A stretch of 64,000 bases of DNA from the NCBI RefSeq assembly GCF_009830105.1, contig NZ_WURB01000003.1, forward strand, positions 1-64,000. The letters are read 5' to 3'. The notes beneath the pieces were generated by a model. The model saw only the letters and a program-made list of their open reading frames with translations. It was not told the DNA's origin and did not search any database. Source of the stretch: Microvirga makkahensis. Its GTDB lineage: Bacteria; Pseudomonadota; Alphaproteobacteria; Rhizobiales; Beijerinckiaceae. This document shows, one piece after another, positions 44,987 through 52,659 of this stretch; the stretch's first letter is position 1; every line of letters begins with the position of its first letter. The position numbers were made by a program, and so were the translations under genes.

Positions 44987-46462
44987 ATGACGAAGAACTA
45001 TATTGCGGGCGAATGGGTTGCTGCGTCCGAGGCGACCCCGAACCTGAACCCGTCGAACACCAATGACGTGATTGGCGAGTTCGCCCGTGCCTCGGCGGCG
45101 GAGGCGGAGCGCGCCATTGCGGCGGCCTATGATGCCTTCCCCGCCTGGGCCCATTCCTCCATTCAGACCCGTCACGACATTCTCAAGGCCGTGGGCGACG
45201 AGATCCTCGCCCGCAAGGAGGAGCTCGGGCGCCTGCTCTCCCGCGAGGAGGGCAAGACCCTGCCGGAAGGCATCGGCGAGGTCACTCGGGCCGGCCAGAT
45301 CTTCCACTTTTTCGCGGGGGAATGCCTGCGCCTGGCCGGCGAGAAGCTGCCCTCGGTGCGCCCGGCCCTGGATGTCGAGATCACCCGCGAGCCGGTGGGT
45401 GTGGTCGGTCTCATCACGCCCTGGAACTTCCCGATCGCGATTCCGGCCTGGAAGATCGCGCCGGCGCTCGCCTATGGCAACACGGTGGTATTCAAGCCTG
45501 CCGAGCTGGTGCCGGGCTCGGCCCATGCGCTTTGCGAGATCATCATCCGGGCCGGCGTGCCGGCGGGGGTGTTCAACCTGGTCATGGGCCAGGGCTCGGT
45601 GGTGGGCGAGGCCATGCTGCAGAGCCCGAAGGTGGCGGCGATCTCGTTCACCGGCTCGGTGCCCACCGGCCGCCGCGTGGCCCAGACCTGCATCACGGCC
45701 GATCCGATGAAGAAGGTCCAGCTTGAGATGGGCGGCAAGAACCCGATGGTGGTGCTCGACGACGCCGACCTGAAGGTGGCGGTCGAGTGCGCCGTCAACT
45801 CGGCCTTCTTCTCCACCGGCCAGCGCTGCACCGCCTCCTCGCGCCTGATCGTGACGCAAGGCATCCACGACCGCTTCGTTGCGGCGATGCAGGAGCGGAT
45901 GCGCGGGCTGGTGGTGGACGATGCCCTCAAAAGCGGCACCCATATCGGCCCGGTGGTGGACCAGAGCCAGCTCGATCAAGATCTGAAATACATCCGCATC
46001 GGCCAGGAAGAAGGCGCCAAACTCGCGGCGGGCGGCGAGCTGCTCAAGCGTGATGCGCCCGGCTTTTATCTCTCTCCGGCGCTGTTCACGGAGGTGGACA
46101 ACCGGATGCGGGTAGCGCGCGAGGAGATCTTCGGGCCTGTGGCGACGGTGATCCAGGCGAAGGACTATGACGAGGCGCTGGAGATCGCCAACGACACGCC
46201 GTTCGGCCTGTCGTCGGGCATCTGCACCACGAGCCTGAAATACGCCAGCCACTTCAAGCGCAACGCGGAAGCCGGCATGGTGATGGTCAACCTGCCGACG
46301 GCGGGGGTGGATTACCATGTTCCGTTCGGCGGCCGGAAGGGCTCGAGCTACGGCCCGCGCGAGCAGGGCCGCTATGCGCAGGAGTTCTACACCACCGTCA
46401 AGACCGCCTACACCTTCGACGGCAACGGACCATACGTGCCGAAGACCACGTCCAGCGAGTGA
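44987..46462 (+). CDS. NAD(P)-dependent aldehyde dehydrogenase, probably 2-oxoglutarate semialdehyde type
   Basis: A 491-residue aldehyde dehydrogenase. The start at 44987 is preferred over ATG 44981 because GGAG lies eight bases before it and only two before the other. The catalytic residues are Glu247 in LEMGGKNP and Cys281 in GQRCTASS; cofactor contacts include PWNFPIAIPAWKIAPAL and FTGSVPTGRRVA. The ending FGGRKGSSYGPREQG with EFYTTVKTAYT resembles alpha-ketoglutaric semialdehyde dehydrogenases of pentose and glucarate degradation. The following sugar-dehydrogenase-like SDR supports oxidative pentose breakdown, though succinate semialdehyde or other substrates remain possible. Confidence 0.85.
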   Translation: MTKNYIAGEWVAASEATPNLNPSNTNDVIGEFARASAAEAERAIAAAYDAFPAWAHSSIQTRHDILKAVGDEILARKEELGRLLSREEGKTLPEGIGEVTRAGQIFHFFAGECLRLAGEKLPSVRPALDVEITREPVGVVGLITPWNFPIAIPAWKIAPALAYGNTVVFKPAELVPGSAHALCEIIIRAGVPAGVFNLVMGQGSVVGEAMLQSPKVAAISFTGSVPTGRRVAQTCITADPMKKVQLEMGGKNPMVVLDDADLKVAVECAVNSAFFSTGQRCTASSRLIVTQGIHDRFVAAMQERMRGLVVDDALKSGTHIGPVVDQSQLDQDLKYIRIGQEEGAKLAAGGELLKRDAPGFYLSPALFTEVDNRMRVAREEIFGPVATVIQAKDYDEALEIANDTPFGLSSGICTTSLKYASHFKRNAEAGMVMVNLPTAGVDYHVPFGGRKGSSYGPREQGRYAQEFYTTVKTAYTFDGNGPYVPKTTSSE

Positions 46463-46482
46463 CCGCCGGAGGTACCAACACT

Positions 46483-46512
46483 GCGTTGCAGAACCTTCTG
46501 GCTCTGCAACGC
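46483..46512. promoter_or_regulatory. Perfect 10-base inverted repeat between the ALDH and SDR genes
   Basis: GCGTTGCAGA (46483-46492) and TCTGCAACGC (46503-46512) are exact complements around a ten-base spacer that itself contains ACCTTCTGG. The hairpin lies 20 bases after the ALDH stop and 31 before the SDR start. There is no T-run, so a processing or stabilising mRNA hairpin, or a dimeric operator, fits better than a terminator. Confidence 0.6.
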
Positions 46513-46543
46513 CAAGATTGCCCCAGATCAGGACGATAATCCC

Positions 46544-47296
46544 ATGACCCAGACGAATTACGGCTCGCTGAAAGACAAGACGGTCCTCATCACCGGCGGC
46601 GCCAGCGGCATTGGCGAGAGCATCGCGCGCTCTTTTCATGCACAGGGCAGTCAGGTCGCCATCCTCGACTACAATGCAGAAGCGGGTGAGGCTCTGGCGA
46701 GAGAGCTCGGTCGGAGGGTTCATTTCGAGCACAACGACGTTCGGGATATTCCGGCGCTCCAGGCGGCGATCCGTCGCGCGAGCGACGCCTTGGGCCCAAT
46801 CACCATCCTCGTCAACAATGCGGCAAGAGACGATCGTCACAGCATCGACGAGGTCACGCCGGAATATTGGCGCGAGCGTTTCGCCACGAATCTCGACCAC
46901 CAGTTCTTCGCCGCCCAGGCCGTGTTGCCGGATATGGAGAAGGCAGGAGGGGGTTCGATCATCAACATGGGCTCCACGAGCTACATGGTGAGTGACGATT
47001 CCTTCGCAGCCTATAAGACCGCAAAATCCGCCGTAGTGGGATTGACCCGTGCACTGGCACGTGAACTCGGATCGAAGAATATCCGCGTCAACTGCATTGT
47101 GCCGGGCTGGATCATGACGCCGCGCCAGATCGACCTGTGGCTCACCCCCGAAGGTGAGAAGGAACTACTGAAGCGCCAATGCGTCAAGCGCAAGCTCGTG
47201 CCTCAGGATGTTGCAAATTTCGCTCTCTTCCTCGGCTCGGACGATTCCAGCGCCATGTCCGCCCAGACTTACCTTGTAGACGGCGGTTGGGTCTGA
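46544..47296 (+). CDS. SDR-family sugar dehydrogenase (XylB/arabinose dehydrogenase-like)
   Basis: A 250-residue short-chain dehydrogenase. The nucleotide motif is VLITGGASGIGESIA (residues about 13-27), the NAG-like motif is ILVNNAARDD, and the catalytic Ser/Tyr/Lys lie in NMGSTSYM and AAYKTAKSAVVG. NNAxxDDRHSIDEVTPEYW, CIVPGWIMTPRQ, and ECVKRKLVPQDVA-like text near the end resemble Caulobacter D-xylose 1-dehydrogenase XylB and related pentose or galactose dehydrogenases. With the upstream aldehyde dehydrogenase it could form the first and last enzymes of a Weimberg-type pathway; lactonase and dehydratase genes are not in the window. Confidence 0.83.
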   Translation: MTQTNYGSLKDKTVLITGGASGIGESIARSFHAQGSQVAILDYNAEAGEALARELGRRVHFEHNDVRDIPALQAAIRRASDALGPITILVNNAARDDRHSIDEVTPEYWRERFATNLDHQFFAAQAVLPDMEKAGGGSIINMGSTSYMVSDDSFAAYKTAKSAVVGLTRALARELGSKNIRVNCIVPGWIMTPRQIDLWLTPEGEKELLKRQCVKRKLVPQDVANFALFLGSDDSSAMSAQTYLVDGGWV

Positions 47297-47411
47297 GAAA
47301 AAGGAGTACAATCGTAACGACAGGCGACTTTCGCAGCCCTCCGGCAAGCCTCCCACAAGCATACCGCCTCATGATCTCCCTCAAGGACGGAATCGCCAAA
47401 CGGGGGAAGGC

Positions 47412-47549
47412 ATGACGGCTTTATTGGCATTCGCAGTGGTTGCCGCGATGACCGCTCTTATCGTGCCGCCGGTCTTCAGGGTCTTGACGCTCGATCGCGA
47501 GGCTAGAATGGAGCTGAAGGGCAACAGGATCGCTTTCGCGCCCGAATAG
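47412..47549 (+). CDS. Possible small membrane protein (45 aa)
   Basis: The ATG at 47412 is preceded by GGGGGAAGG and opens a 45-codon frame: MTALLAFAVVAAMTALIVPPV, then a charged tail ending RIAFAPE. The first 22 residues form one membrane helix. A 14-codon frame (MISLKDGIAKRGKA) starts at 47371 and its TGA overlaps this ATG, so coupled translation is possible. No family was recognised. The strong ribosome binding site is the main support. Confidence 0.4.
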   Translation: MTALLAFAVVAAMTALIVPPVFRVLTLDREARMELKGNRIAFAPE

Positions 47550-47772
47550 TCGCCAGAGCCGCAGAATCCTGTGGAAAGCGACCGGAAGCAGAAGCGTTTG
47601 GGGCATGAGGGGCGCACGCCAGCGCCCGTTTCGCAGGTACGCTAAAGCTCGATGGCGATAGACAAATTGGTGACCTCATACTGCGCATTCGCTGCTCTCG
47701 CGAAGCGCATCGGCCCGGGTGTTCCTCGCCCTAAGGGGAGCGTATCCGAATTCTCGCCGCAGGACGGACCGC

Positions 47773-48006
47773 TCAATCGGCATCCAGGCTGATGCGATCC
47801 CTGGTCCAGTTCCATACCGTGTAGAGAGCGCCGTTGCGATCAAGGACATAGACGTTCTGTTGAGCCGACGCACCCGCCCGATAGGCGGAGGTTACGGCGA
47901 ACTTCAGCGCGGTGGTGCGAAAGTAAAAAGCACCCAGATCCCGGCCTCGGTGAAGAACAGACCAGCGCCTGTCTCGGTATGCAACACAGTAAGCTTCGTG
48001 GGGCAT
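47773..48006 (-). CDS. Small DUF2188-like protein (77 aa)
   Basis: A 77-residue soluble protein: YCVAYRDRRWSVLHRGRDLG, then a helix (TTALKFAVTSAYRAGAS), then VYVLDRNGALYTVWNW. The order strand-strand-helix-strand with a final xVHxxDGxI-like strand resembles DUF2188 proteins, small domains frequent in Rhizobiales. GGAGGAG lies six bases before the ATG at 48006, strong support for a real gene. The function is unknown. Confidence 0.6.
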   Translation of the reverse strand: MPHEAYCVAYRDRRWSVLHRGRDLGAFYFRTTALKFAVTSAYRAGASAQQNVYVLDRNGALYTVWNWTRDRISLDAD

Positions 48007-48156
48007 TCAGGCTCCTCCGAAGTGGTTTAGTCATCAAACAATGTCGGGCTTTGCTAACCGCCGCCGTCGCGCGACGCAACCCGTTAGCCACACTTATTTA
48101 GCCTCGGCGGGTTAAGGATTCGTAGGCCGGAGGGGTGTCTTGAACCTGCGACGGGC

Positions 48157-48273
48157 TCAAACACGCACAACATTGAGCGCGAGGCTCAAAAAGCCGATTC
48201 CCACGAGCAGCACGAAAAGATCGCAGATCTTCGCGAGAGCGTCGGTCCCGGGATGTGTGTTTCGGTCGGACAT
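48157..48273 (-). CDS. Possible single-pass membrane microprotein (38 aa)
   Basis: A 38-codon frame starting at ATG 48273: MSDRNTHPGTDALAKICDLF, then VLLVGIGFLSLALNVVRV. The second half is a clear membrane helix. The ribosome binding site is weak (AGAG). I include it because the helix is well defined and the flanks are gene-free; no family was recognised. Confidence 0.3.
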   Translation of the reverse strand: MSDRNTHPGTDALAKICDLFVLLVGIGFLSLALNVVRV

Positions 48274-48358
48274 GACACTCTGTTAACCAAATCAGTTCAG
48301 ATTCTGCAATGATGCTTAAGCTTAGTGCTCTGGCTTTCCTACTGGACCCTCTGGATTT

Positions 48359-48832
48359 TCAGGCGGACGGGGGCTCCTGACAGACATCGACCCAGTTCGC
48401 CCCTACCAGATCGGCCATGCGTTCAGGGCAGATCTTCACCGCCGCGTGGATCGATCCGGCGGCGGGTACGACCTCGTTGAATGCCTTAAGTGAAATGTCG
48501 CAGTAGACCGGCAGGGGGGTTGCAAGGCCGAACGGGCAGACACCCCCGACCGGATGTCCGGTGAGAGAGCGAACCTGTTCCTCATTCAGCATCGATGCCT
48601 TTCCGCCGAAGGTGGCCTTGACCTTGCGGTTGTCGAGGCGAGCATCGCCTCTGGTAACGATCAGGAAACTGCGCTCCCCCACGCGAAGGGAGAGGGTCTT
48701 GGCGATCCGCCCGGGCTCGACGCCGTGAGCTTCCGCCGCCTGAGCGACCGTGGCGGTGCTCGCCTTCATCTCGATGATCTCGATGTCCGGCGCATTCTGC
48801 GAGAAAAACGCACGTACGGATTCAAGGCTCAT
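48359..48832 (-). CDS. YbaK/ProX-type aminoacyl-tRNA deacylase
   Basis: A 157-residue protein of the YbaK/EbsC family. Members hydrolyse mischarged tRNA (Cys- or Ala-tRNAPro and relatives) in trans. The family lysine lies in RIAKTLSLRVGERSFLIVTRGDARLD (the KTL segment), and GHPVGGVCPFGL is the conserved glycine-rich substrate loop, followed by VYCDISLKAFNEVVPAAGS. The ATG at 48832 (MSLESVRAFF) is preferred to the longer frame from 48910, which adds an unlikely basic extension. It is transcribed alone. Confidence 0.85.
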   Translation of the reverse strand: MSLESVRAFFSQNAPDIEIIEMKASTATVAQAAEAHGVEPGRIAKTLSLRVGERSFLIVTRGDARLDNRKVKATFGGKASMLNEEQVRSLTGHPVGGVCPFGLATPLPVYCDISLKAFNEVVPAAGSIHAAVKICPERMADLVGANWVDVCQEPPSA

Positions 48833-49030
48833 TGATGCCGAACTCCATGATGTGAAAGAGCGCGTGCAGAGATACACAATGTATCGTGCGAAAGGAAGTG
48901 CACAGCGCATGTCTCATGAGATAAAGTTACATCAGCCGTTTCCGCCTCGTGATGAGCGGGACAGGGAGGCTGAACGATCATCGACGGGAGAGCCCGCTTC
49001 GGCTCGTACCGACGCAAAGCCGCAATGCCC

Positions 49031-49633
49031 TCAATCTGCCGCAGCGACGCTGTCGATCTGCCCGAGACGCTGCAATGTCGCCATGTCGAGTTCTCTGGTT
49101 ACAGGAAGGCCGTTCTTGTATTGAAATTCCTCGATGGCCTGGCGAGTGCTCGGACCCATGACGCCGTCCGCGGCAAGGGGACCATAGCCGAGTTTGGTGA
49201 GCGCCTTCTGCGCAGTTGTAACGAATACCTTCTCGGGATGATCGAGAGTGGTTATCGAACCTGTCTCGGAGACGTTTGGCTGAGAGAGCTTGACGTTTCC
49301 GTCGCTCTCGCCGCCCCGGCTTGGCCGGGGCTGCGCCTGCAAAATGCTACGACGTTGCGACAAGTCGTCGATTTCCTTTCGCAATGCGGCTACCTGAGAT
49401 TGGAGGGCGATCAGATCCGCTTTTGCGGCTGCCGCGACCTCGCGTTCGTGCAGCAACTGCATCTGGCTTTGTGCAAGAGTGGAAACCTGCTCCCTGAGAT
49501 CCCGCTCGACCCTGTCAGAGCGTCGGTAGGAGACAAACCACGTTCCCCATCCTGAGGCAGTGCCGATGGCAAGCGCCAGGATGATGATACGGCTGAATGT
49601 CCTCTGCTCTGACCTGTACCTCGGCGACATCAT
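49031..49633 (-). CDS. Membrane-anchored coiled-coil protein with peptidoglycan-binding domain
   Basis: A 200-residue protein with three parts: a single N-terminal membrane helix (IIILALAIGTASGWGTWFV, residues about 16-34), a coiled coil (ERDLREQVSTLAQSQMQLLH through VAALRKEIDDLSQRR), and a C-terminal PG_binding_1 domain (AQKALTKLGYGPLAADGVMG, then STRQAIEEFQYKNGLPVT). The topology places the coiled coil and binding domain in the periplasm, on the wall. It is a paralogue of the divergent gene at 49919, which has the same architecture. The partner or enzyme it might anchor is unknown. Confidence 0.8.
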   Translation of the reverse strand: MMSPRYRSEQRTFSRIIILALAIGTASGWGTWFVSYRRSDRVERDLREQVSTLAQSQMQLLHEREVAAAAKADLIALQSQVAALRKEIDDLSQRRSILQAQPRPSRGGESDGNVKLSQPNVSETGSITTLDHPEKVFVTTAQKALTKLGYGPLAADGVMGPSTRQAIEEFQYKNGLPVTRELDMATLQRLGQIDSVAAAD

Positions 49634-49918
49634 TTCTCCTCATGTTGCTGGCGCGGTGCCACGGAGCCACACTCAGAACGGATCAATGGGGCTTGGAAGT
49701 GGCGATGCGACGGGGGCAAGGAATAGGATGGCACCCTCATATGCATTCGACAGGTAAGGCAAACGTTAAGGAGGCAATCGGCTGCGGCGGGAAGGATCCG
49801 CAAGATCTCCATTCTCACGGATCAGGGGCGATCAAGGTCATGGTTTGACCACGATTATCTCTAGGTTGTCGCGAGAACGGTTTTCACCAATCCAGATCTG
49901 AACGTTGAAGGAAGCACC

Positions 49919-50527
49919 GTGAATCCGAAGTCGAGAGGGTTGTCTCTCAGCTCCAAGCGCATCGTTGTTTTTGTTTTGGCACTTGCGGGGATCGCAGGGT
50001 GGGGCGCGTATGTCCACTCGTCCCTGACCTACGCAGAGCTGGAAGAGCAGGTTCGCACGCAATCTTCCGCTCTCCAGGATTATCAGGCTAGGTTCGCGGC
50101 ACAGCGCCAGAAGGCTGAGGAGAGTGCCGAGCAGATTGAGACCTTGCGGAAGGAACTCTCGGTTGCCCGATCGGAGATGCAGCGCATCAAGGCGGACGCT
50201 GAGGCTGAACTTGTGAAACTGCGAGAGCAATTGGCGGCTGCTCCGCAGCAGGACTTGTCTCTTTCTGCAGGAGTTGCGCCCGAAGTCTTGCGCATCAAGC
50301 CGAGGCCTACAAAGCAGGATATAGTGGCGGCACAAGAGGCGCTGACGCAGCTCCGTTTTGGGGAGCTCAAGGCCGACGGCGTGATCGGAGCATCGACGCG
50401 GCAGGCAATCGAGGATTTTCAGCGTGCCGCCGGACTCGAGGTCACGGGTGAGCTCCAGGCCCAGACGCTTCTGGCCCTGACACGGGCCGCAAAGGTCATG
50501 GCGGCGCAGGCCGAGAGACCTGAGTAG
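49919..50527 (+). CDS. Paralogous membrane-anchored coiled-coil/peptidoglycan-binding protein
   Basis: A 202-residue protein, GTG start. It has a membrane helix (IVVFVLALAGIAGWGAYVH), a long coiled coil (residues about 38-110, LEEQVRTQSSALQDYQARFA onward, heptad-like), and a PG_binding_1 domain (AAQEALTQLRFGELKADGVIG, quoted in part, then STRQAIEDFQRAAGLEVTGEL). The binding domain is close to that of the divergent neighbour (ADGVxGxSTRQAIExFQ in both). The two starts are 285 bases apart and probably share a control region. Confidence 0.8.
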   Translation: MNPKSRGLSLSSKRIVVFVLALAGIAGWGAYVHSSLTYAELEEQVRTQSSALQDYQARFAAQRQKAEESAEQIETLRKELSVARSEMQRIKADAEAELVKLREQLAAAPQQDLSLSAGVAPEVLRIKPRPTKQDIVAAQEALTQLRFGELKADGVIGASTRQAIEDFQRAAGLEVTGELQAQTLLALTRAAKVMAAQAERPE

Positions 50528-50702
50528 GTTTCTCAAGGCACAATAGGGGGATCCCCGTTCGCGCGACGCGCCGGCCGGCAATGAGCGCCACACCATGTTC
50601 ACAAGCAGTTGATATGGTCATAAGCTCTTGTGTCAAAGGACTAATTTGTGCGGCTCGCCCATCGATGGAGCTCGTCGGTCCCGAAATTTACCAATGAGTA
50701 AC

Positions 50703-50745
50703 CTCGCCTTGGAAGGTTGCGGCCTCCTGCAACCACCAAGGCGAG
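50703..50745 (+). promoter_or_regulatory. Long stem-loop just before the IalB-like start codon
   Basis: CTCGCCTTGG (50703-50712) pairs with CCAAGGCGAG (50736-50745), and inside it GGTTGC (50715-50720) pairs with GCAACC (50729-50734), giving 16 base pairs with a small AA/A internal loop and an eight-base loop. The ATG is at 50756. The right arm contains the only purine-rich ribosome-binding candidate (AAGGCGAG), so the stem would hide it. An RNA thermometer, translational switch or protein-binding site is possible. Confidence 0.65.
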
Positions 50746-50755
50746 TATCTCGTAG

Positions 50756-51253
50756 ATGAAAATCACAAGCACGGCCCTTGCAATCGTCGTCCTCTCGAGC
50801 ACCTGCGCGCTTGCGCAGAGCCCTCGCATGCTTGGTTCGAACGAAAGCTGGAGTGCTTGGAAAACCAGGGAGAGAAATGCTTCTGCCTGCTATGTGTTTT
50901 CCGACGCAATATCAAAGAAGCCCGAGCGTCTCGATCATGGACGTGTGACCCTGTTCGTCCGCCTGCTTCGTCGCGGCAAGGCTCGAACCGAAGCCAGTCT
51001 GCAGGCCGGTTACGAATTCGCGCCTGTTTCGATCCGCGTTAGGGTGGATGGCAAGAACTTCAATTTGATTCCGCGAGGCAAATACGCTTGGCTGCGCCGA
51101 GCCGAGCGGGAGGCCGAGTTCGTTCGCGCCCTTCAGAAGGGACGTACTGCGAGCGTCGAAGCGACATCGCGGCGCGGCAATAAAACGACGTACAGTTTCT
51201 CGCTCCGGGGCTTCACCGCCATGATGCGCAAGGCGCGGCAGGGCTGCCGGTAA
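50756..51253 (+). CDS. IalB-like exported protein
   Basis: A 165-residue protein with a Sec signal (MKITSTALAIVVLSSTCALA, cleavage after ALA). The mature part has WSAWKTRERNASACYVFSDAI, FVRLLRRGKARTEASLQAGYEF and a C-terminal SFSLRGFTAMMRKARQGC. The spacing of two Cys, the WxxW-like start and the final FSLxGFxxA resemble the invasion-associated locus B fold, but similarity is weaker than for the protein at 33689. It is probably periplasmic. A long stem-loop occupies the ribosome-binding region. Confidence 0.65.
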   Translation: MKITSTALAIVVLSSTCALAQSPRMLGSNESWSAWKTRERNASACYVFSDAISKKPERLDHGRVTLFVRLLRRGKARTEASLQAGYEFAPVSIRVRVDGKNFNLIPRGKYAWLRRAEREAEFVRALQKGRTASVEATSRRGNKTTYSFSLRGFTAMMRKARQGCR

Positions 51254-51577
51254 TCCGCGAGCGTCAAAAGAGACGTTTCTCAATCCGGCCGAGGGTGTAC
51301 GGCCGGCGGTGGGCGAGGCTGCAGGAAACTGCATCATCCGGGGGGATTTGCTCCCCGGCGCCTCTCCCACGGAGGCTGCGATGAACGTCCCGCAGCACGA
51401 CGAGCACCAGAAGGCCGTGACAACGAGGGTCGAAGGTCGATGCAAGCGCCGCAACGCAGCAGGGTGACCTTGGAGCATGCACGGTTGGCCGACCGCCAGG
51501 AATCTCTTGTGCTCCGACGCGGCGGGTCCTCGCTTCAGCCTAGGGGGCGATCAGCTGTGCGGGCAGGAACGTCGTGA
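51254..51577. other. Gene-free spacer
   Basis: About 320 bases between the IalB-like gene and the broken HTH gene. Short open frames on both strands lack family content or ribosome binding sites. No RNA structure or repeat was evident. Confidence 0.35.
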
Positions 51578-51834
51578 ATGCTGCTGCCGTCTCCTGAACA
51601 ATGCCGTGCCGCACGTGGTCTGCTGAATTGGACGCAGGAGGAACTGGCGGAGCGTGCTTATGTCTCGCGCAGCACCGTCCGCAACATCGAGAACGGGCGA
51701 CACTCTTTGCATCCTGTGATTGGCATCCTGTGATTGCGGCTCAGGTCGTAGCTGCGATCGAATGTGGCGGGGCGCTGTTGATCCCGTCCGGAGAGGCAGG
51801 TCCCGGCGTGCGGCTGCGCGAACCTTCTGGCTAG
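51578..51834 (+). pseudogene. HTH (XRE-type) regulator broken by a 14-base tandem duplication
   Basis: From ATG 51578 the frame reads MLLPSPEQCRAARGLLNWTQ, then EELAERAYVSRSTVRNIENG, a clear XRE helix-turn-helix, and continues RHSLHPVIGIL before a stop. GCATCCTGTGATTG occurs twice in tandem (51709-51722 and 51723-51736). Removing one copy restores the frame to HPVIAAQVVAAIECGGALLI and a normal end PGVRLREPSG at 51834. Small XRE proteins of this type (about 80 residues, ending in GVRLR) are common in Rhizobiales. As it stands the product is truncated after the HTH. Confidence 0.8.
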
Positions 51835-52003
51835 AGTTGCTTCCACTGCCGCAAAGACATCCTCCTTCTTTCCGGCACGTTCCGCCGGCGAAGCGGAACC
51901 GCTTCTCCGAAAGGTGCTCCAGGCGCTCTCCAGCCATCTGCCGGAGAAGCGCGGAACTGTTCGAGGACGCGGCTTGCGCTGCCCGTGACCAGTTCAGGTT
52001 CGT

Positions 52004-52381
52004 CTATCCATTCTCAGGTGGAGGCGATCCGTCCCCGGCATCTGCCGGAGGGACGTCCGTGCTGCCTGCGATGCGGTCCCGGTAAAGCGCGGCTCGGACC
52101 AGGAGCAACAGGGTGACCGGAGTGGTCAGAGTGACGAATATCGCGATCAGGATCTCGTGGGTCACGGGACGGGCCTCGAGCACGCTGAAGAAGAGCGCCG
52201 ATCCCATCAGGATGCAGGCCATTCCCAGAGTCGTGCCGAGAGTCGGGGCATGTACGCGAGCATAGAAGCTGCCGAGGCGCACGAGACCGATGGACCCGAT
52301 CAGGGTGACGCCGGCCCCCGTTAGCACGAGAAAGGCCGTCAAAAGGGCGGCCCAGACTGGCAATTCACCGGTCGTGCTCAT
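52004..52381 (-). CDS. mrpG: Mrp antiporter subunit G
   Basis: A 125-residue protein with three membrane helices (WAALLTAFLVLTGAGVTLIG and two more), matching MnhG/PhaG: GSIGLVRLGSFYARVHAPT is the family hallmark. It is the last gene of the six-gene Mrp operon, with its start overlapping the mrpF stop by four bases. The C-terminal tail (PPADAGDGSPPPENG) is a soluble extension. It is needed for the complete Na+(K+)/H+ antiporter complex. Confidence 0.92.
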   Translation of the reverse strand: MSTTGELPVWAALLTAFLVLTGAGVTLIGSIGLVRLGSFYARVHAPTLGTTLGMACILMGSALFFSVLEARPVTHEILIAIFVTLTTPVTLLLLVRAALYRDRIAGSTDVPPADAGDGSPPPENG

Positions 52382-52659
52382 TCAATGACCTCGCCGCGCA
52401 TAAGGAATTTAGCAAGTGCCACAGTCGCCACGAAGCCCACGAGGCCGATGATGAGAGCGGCCTCGAAGTAGAGCCTGTCGGAAACGCGGATCCCAAACGT
52501 CAGAAGCATCAGCATCGCAATGACGTAGAGCGCCTCCATGCCCAGGATACGATCCTGCGCTCTCGGACCGAAAACAAGCCGGTAAGTGGCGCAGCACATG
52601 GCAAGGCCGAGCATGACTTGGGCCGCAAGAATCGACCAAGCAAGAACGGGGGCGCTCAT
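52378..52659 (-). CDS. mrpF: Mrp antiporter subunit F
   Basis: The start ATG at 52659 overlaps the mrpE stop by four bases, giving 93 residues. Three helices are visible (VLAWSILAAQVMLGLAMCC; MEALYVIAMLMLLTFGI; AALIIGLVGFVATVALAKF). RLVFGPRAQDRILGMEAL matches the conserved GPxxxDRIxxxD-like loop of MnhF/PhaF. It is part of the membrane complex. Confidence 0.92.
   Translation of the reverse strand: MSAPVLAWSILAAQVMLGLAMCCATYRLVFGPRAQDRILGMEALYVIAMLMLLTFGIRVSDRLYFEAALIIGLVGFVATVALAKFLMRGEVIE

Noticed and set aside
44642..46900. 752-codon minus-strand frame across the ALDH gene
   Set aside because: Only its last about 75 codons (Usp end) have family content; the rest is antisense to a well-supported aldehyde dehydrogenase.
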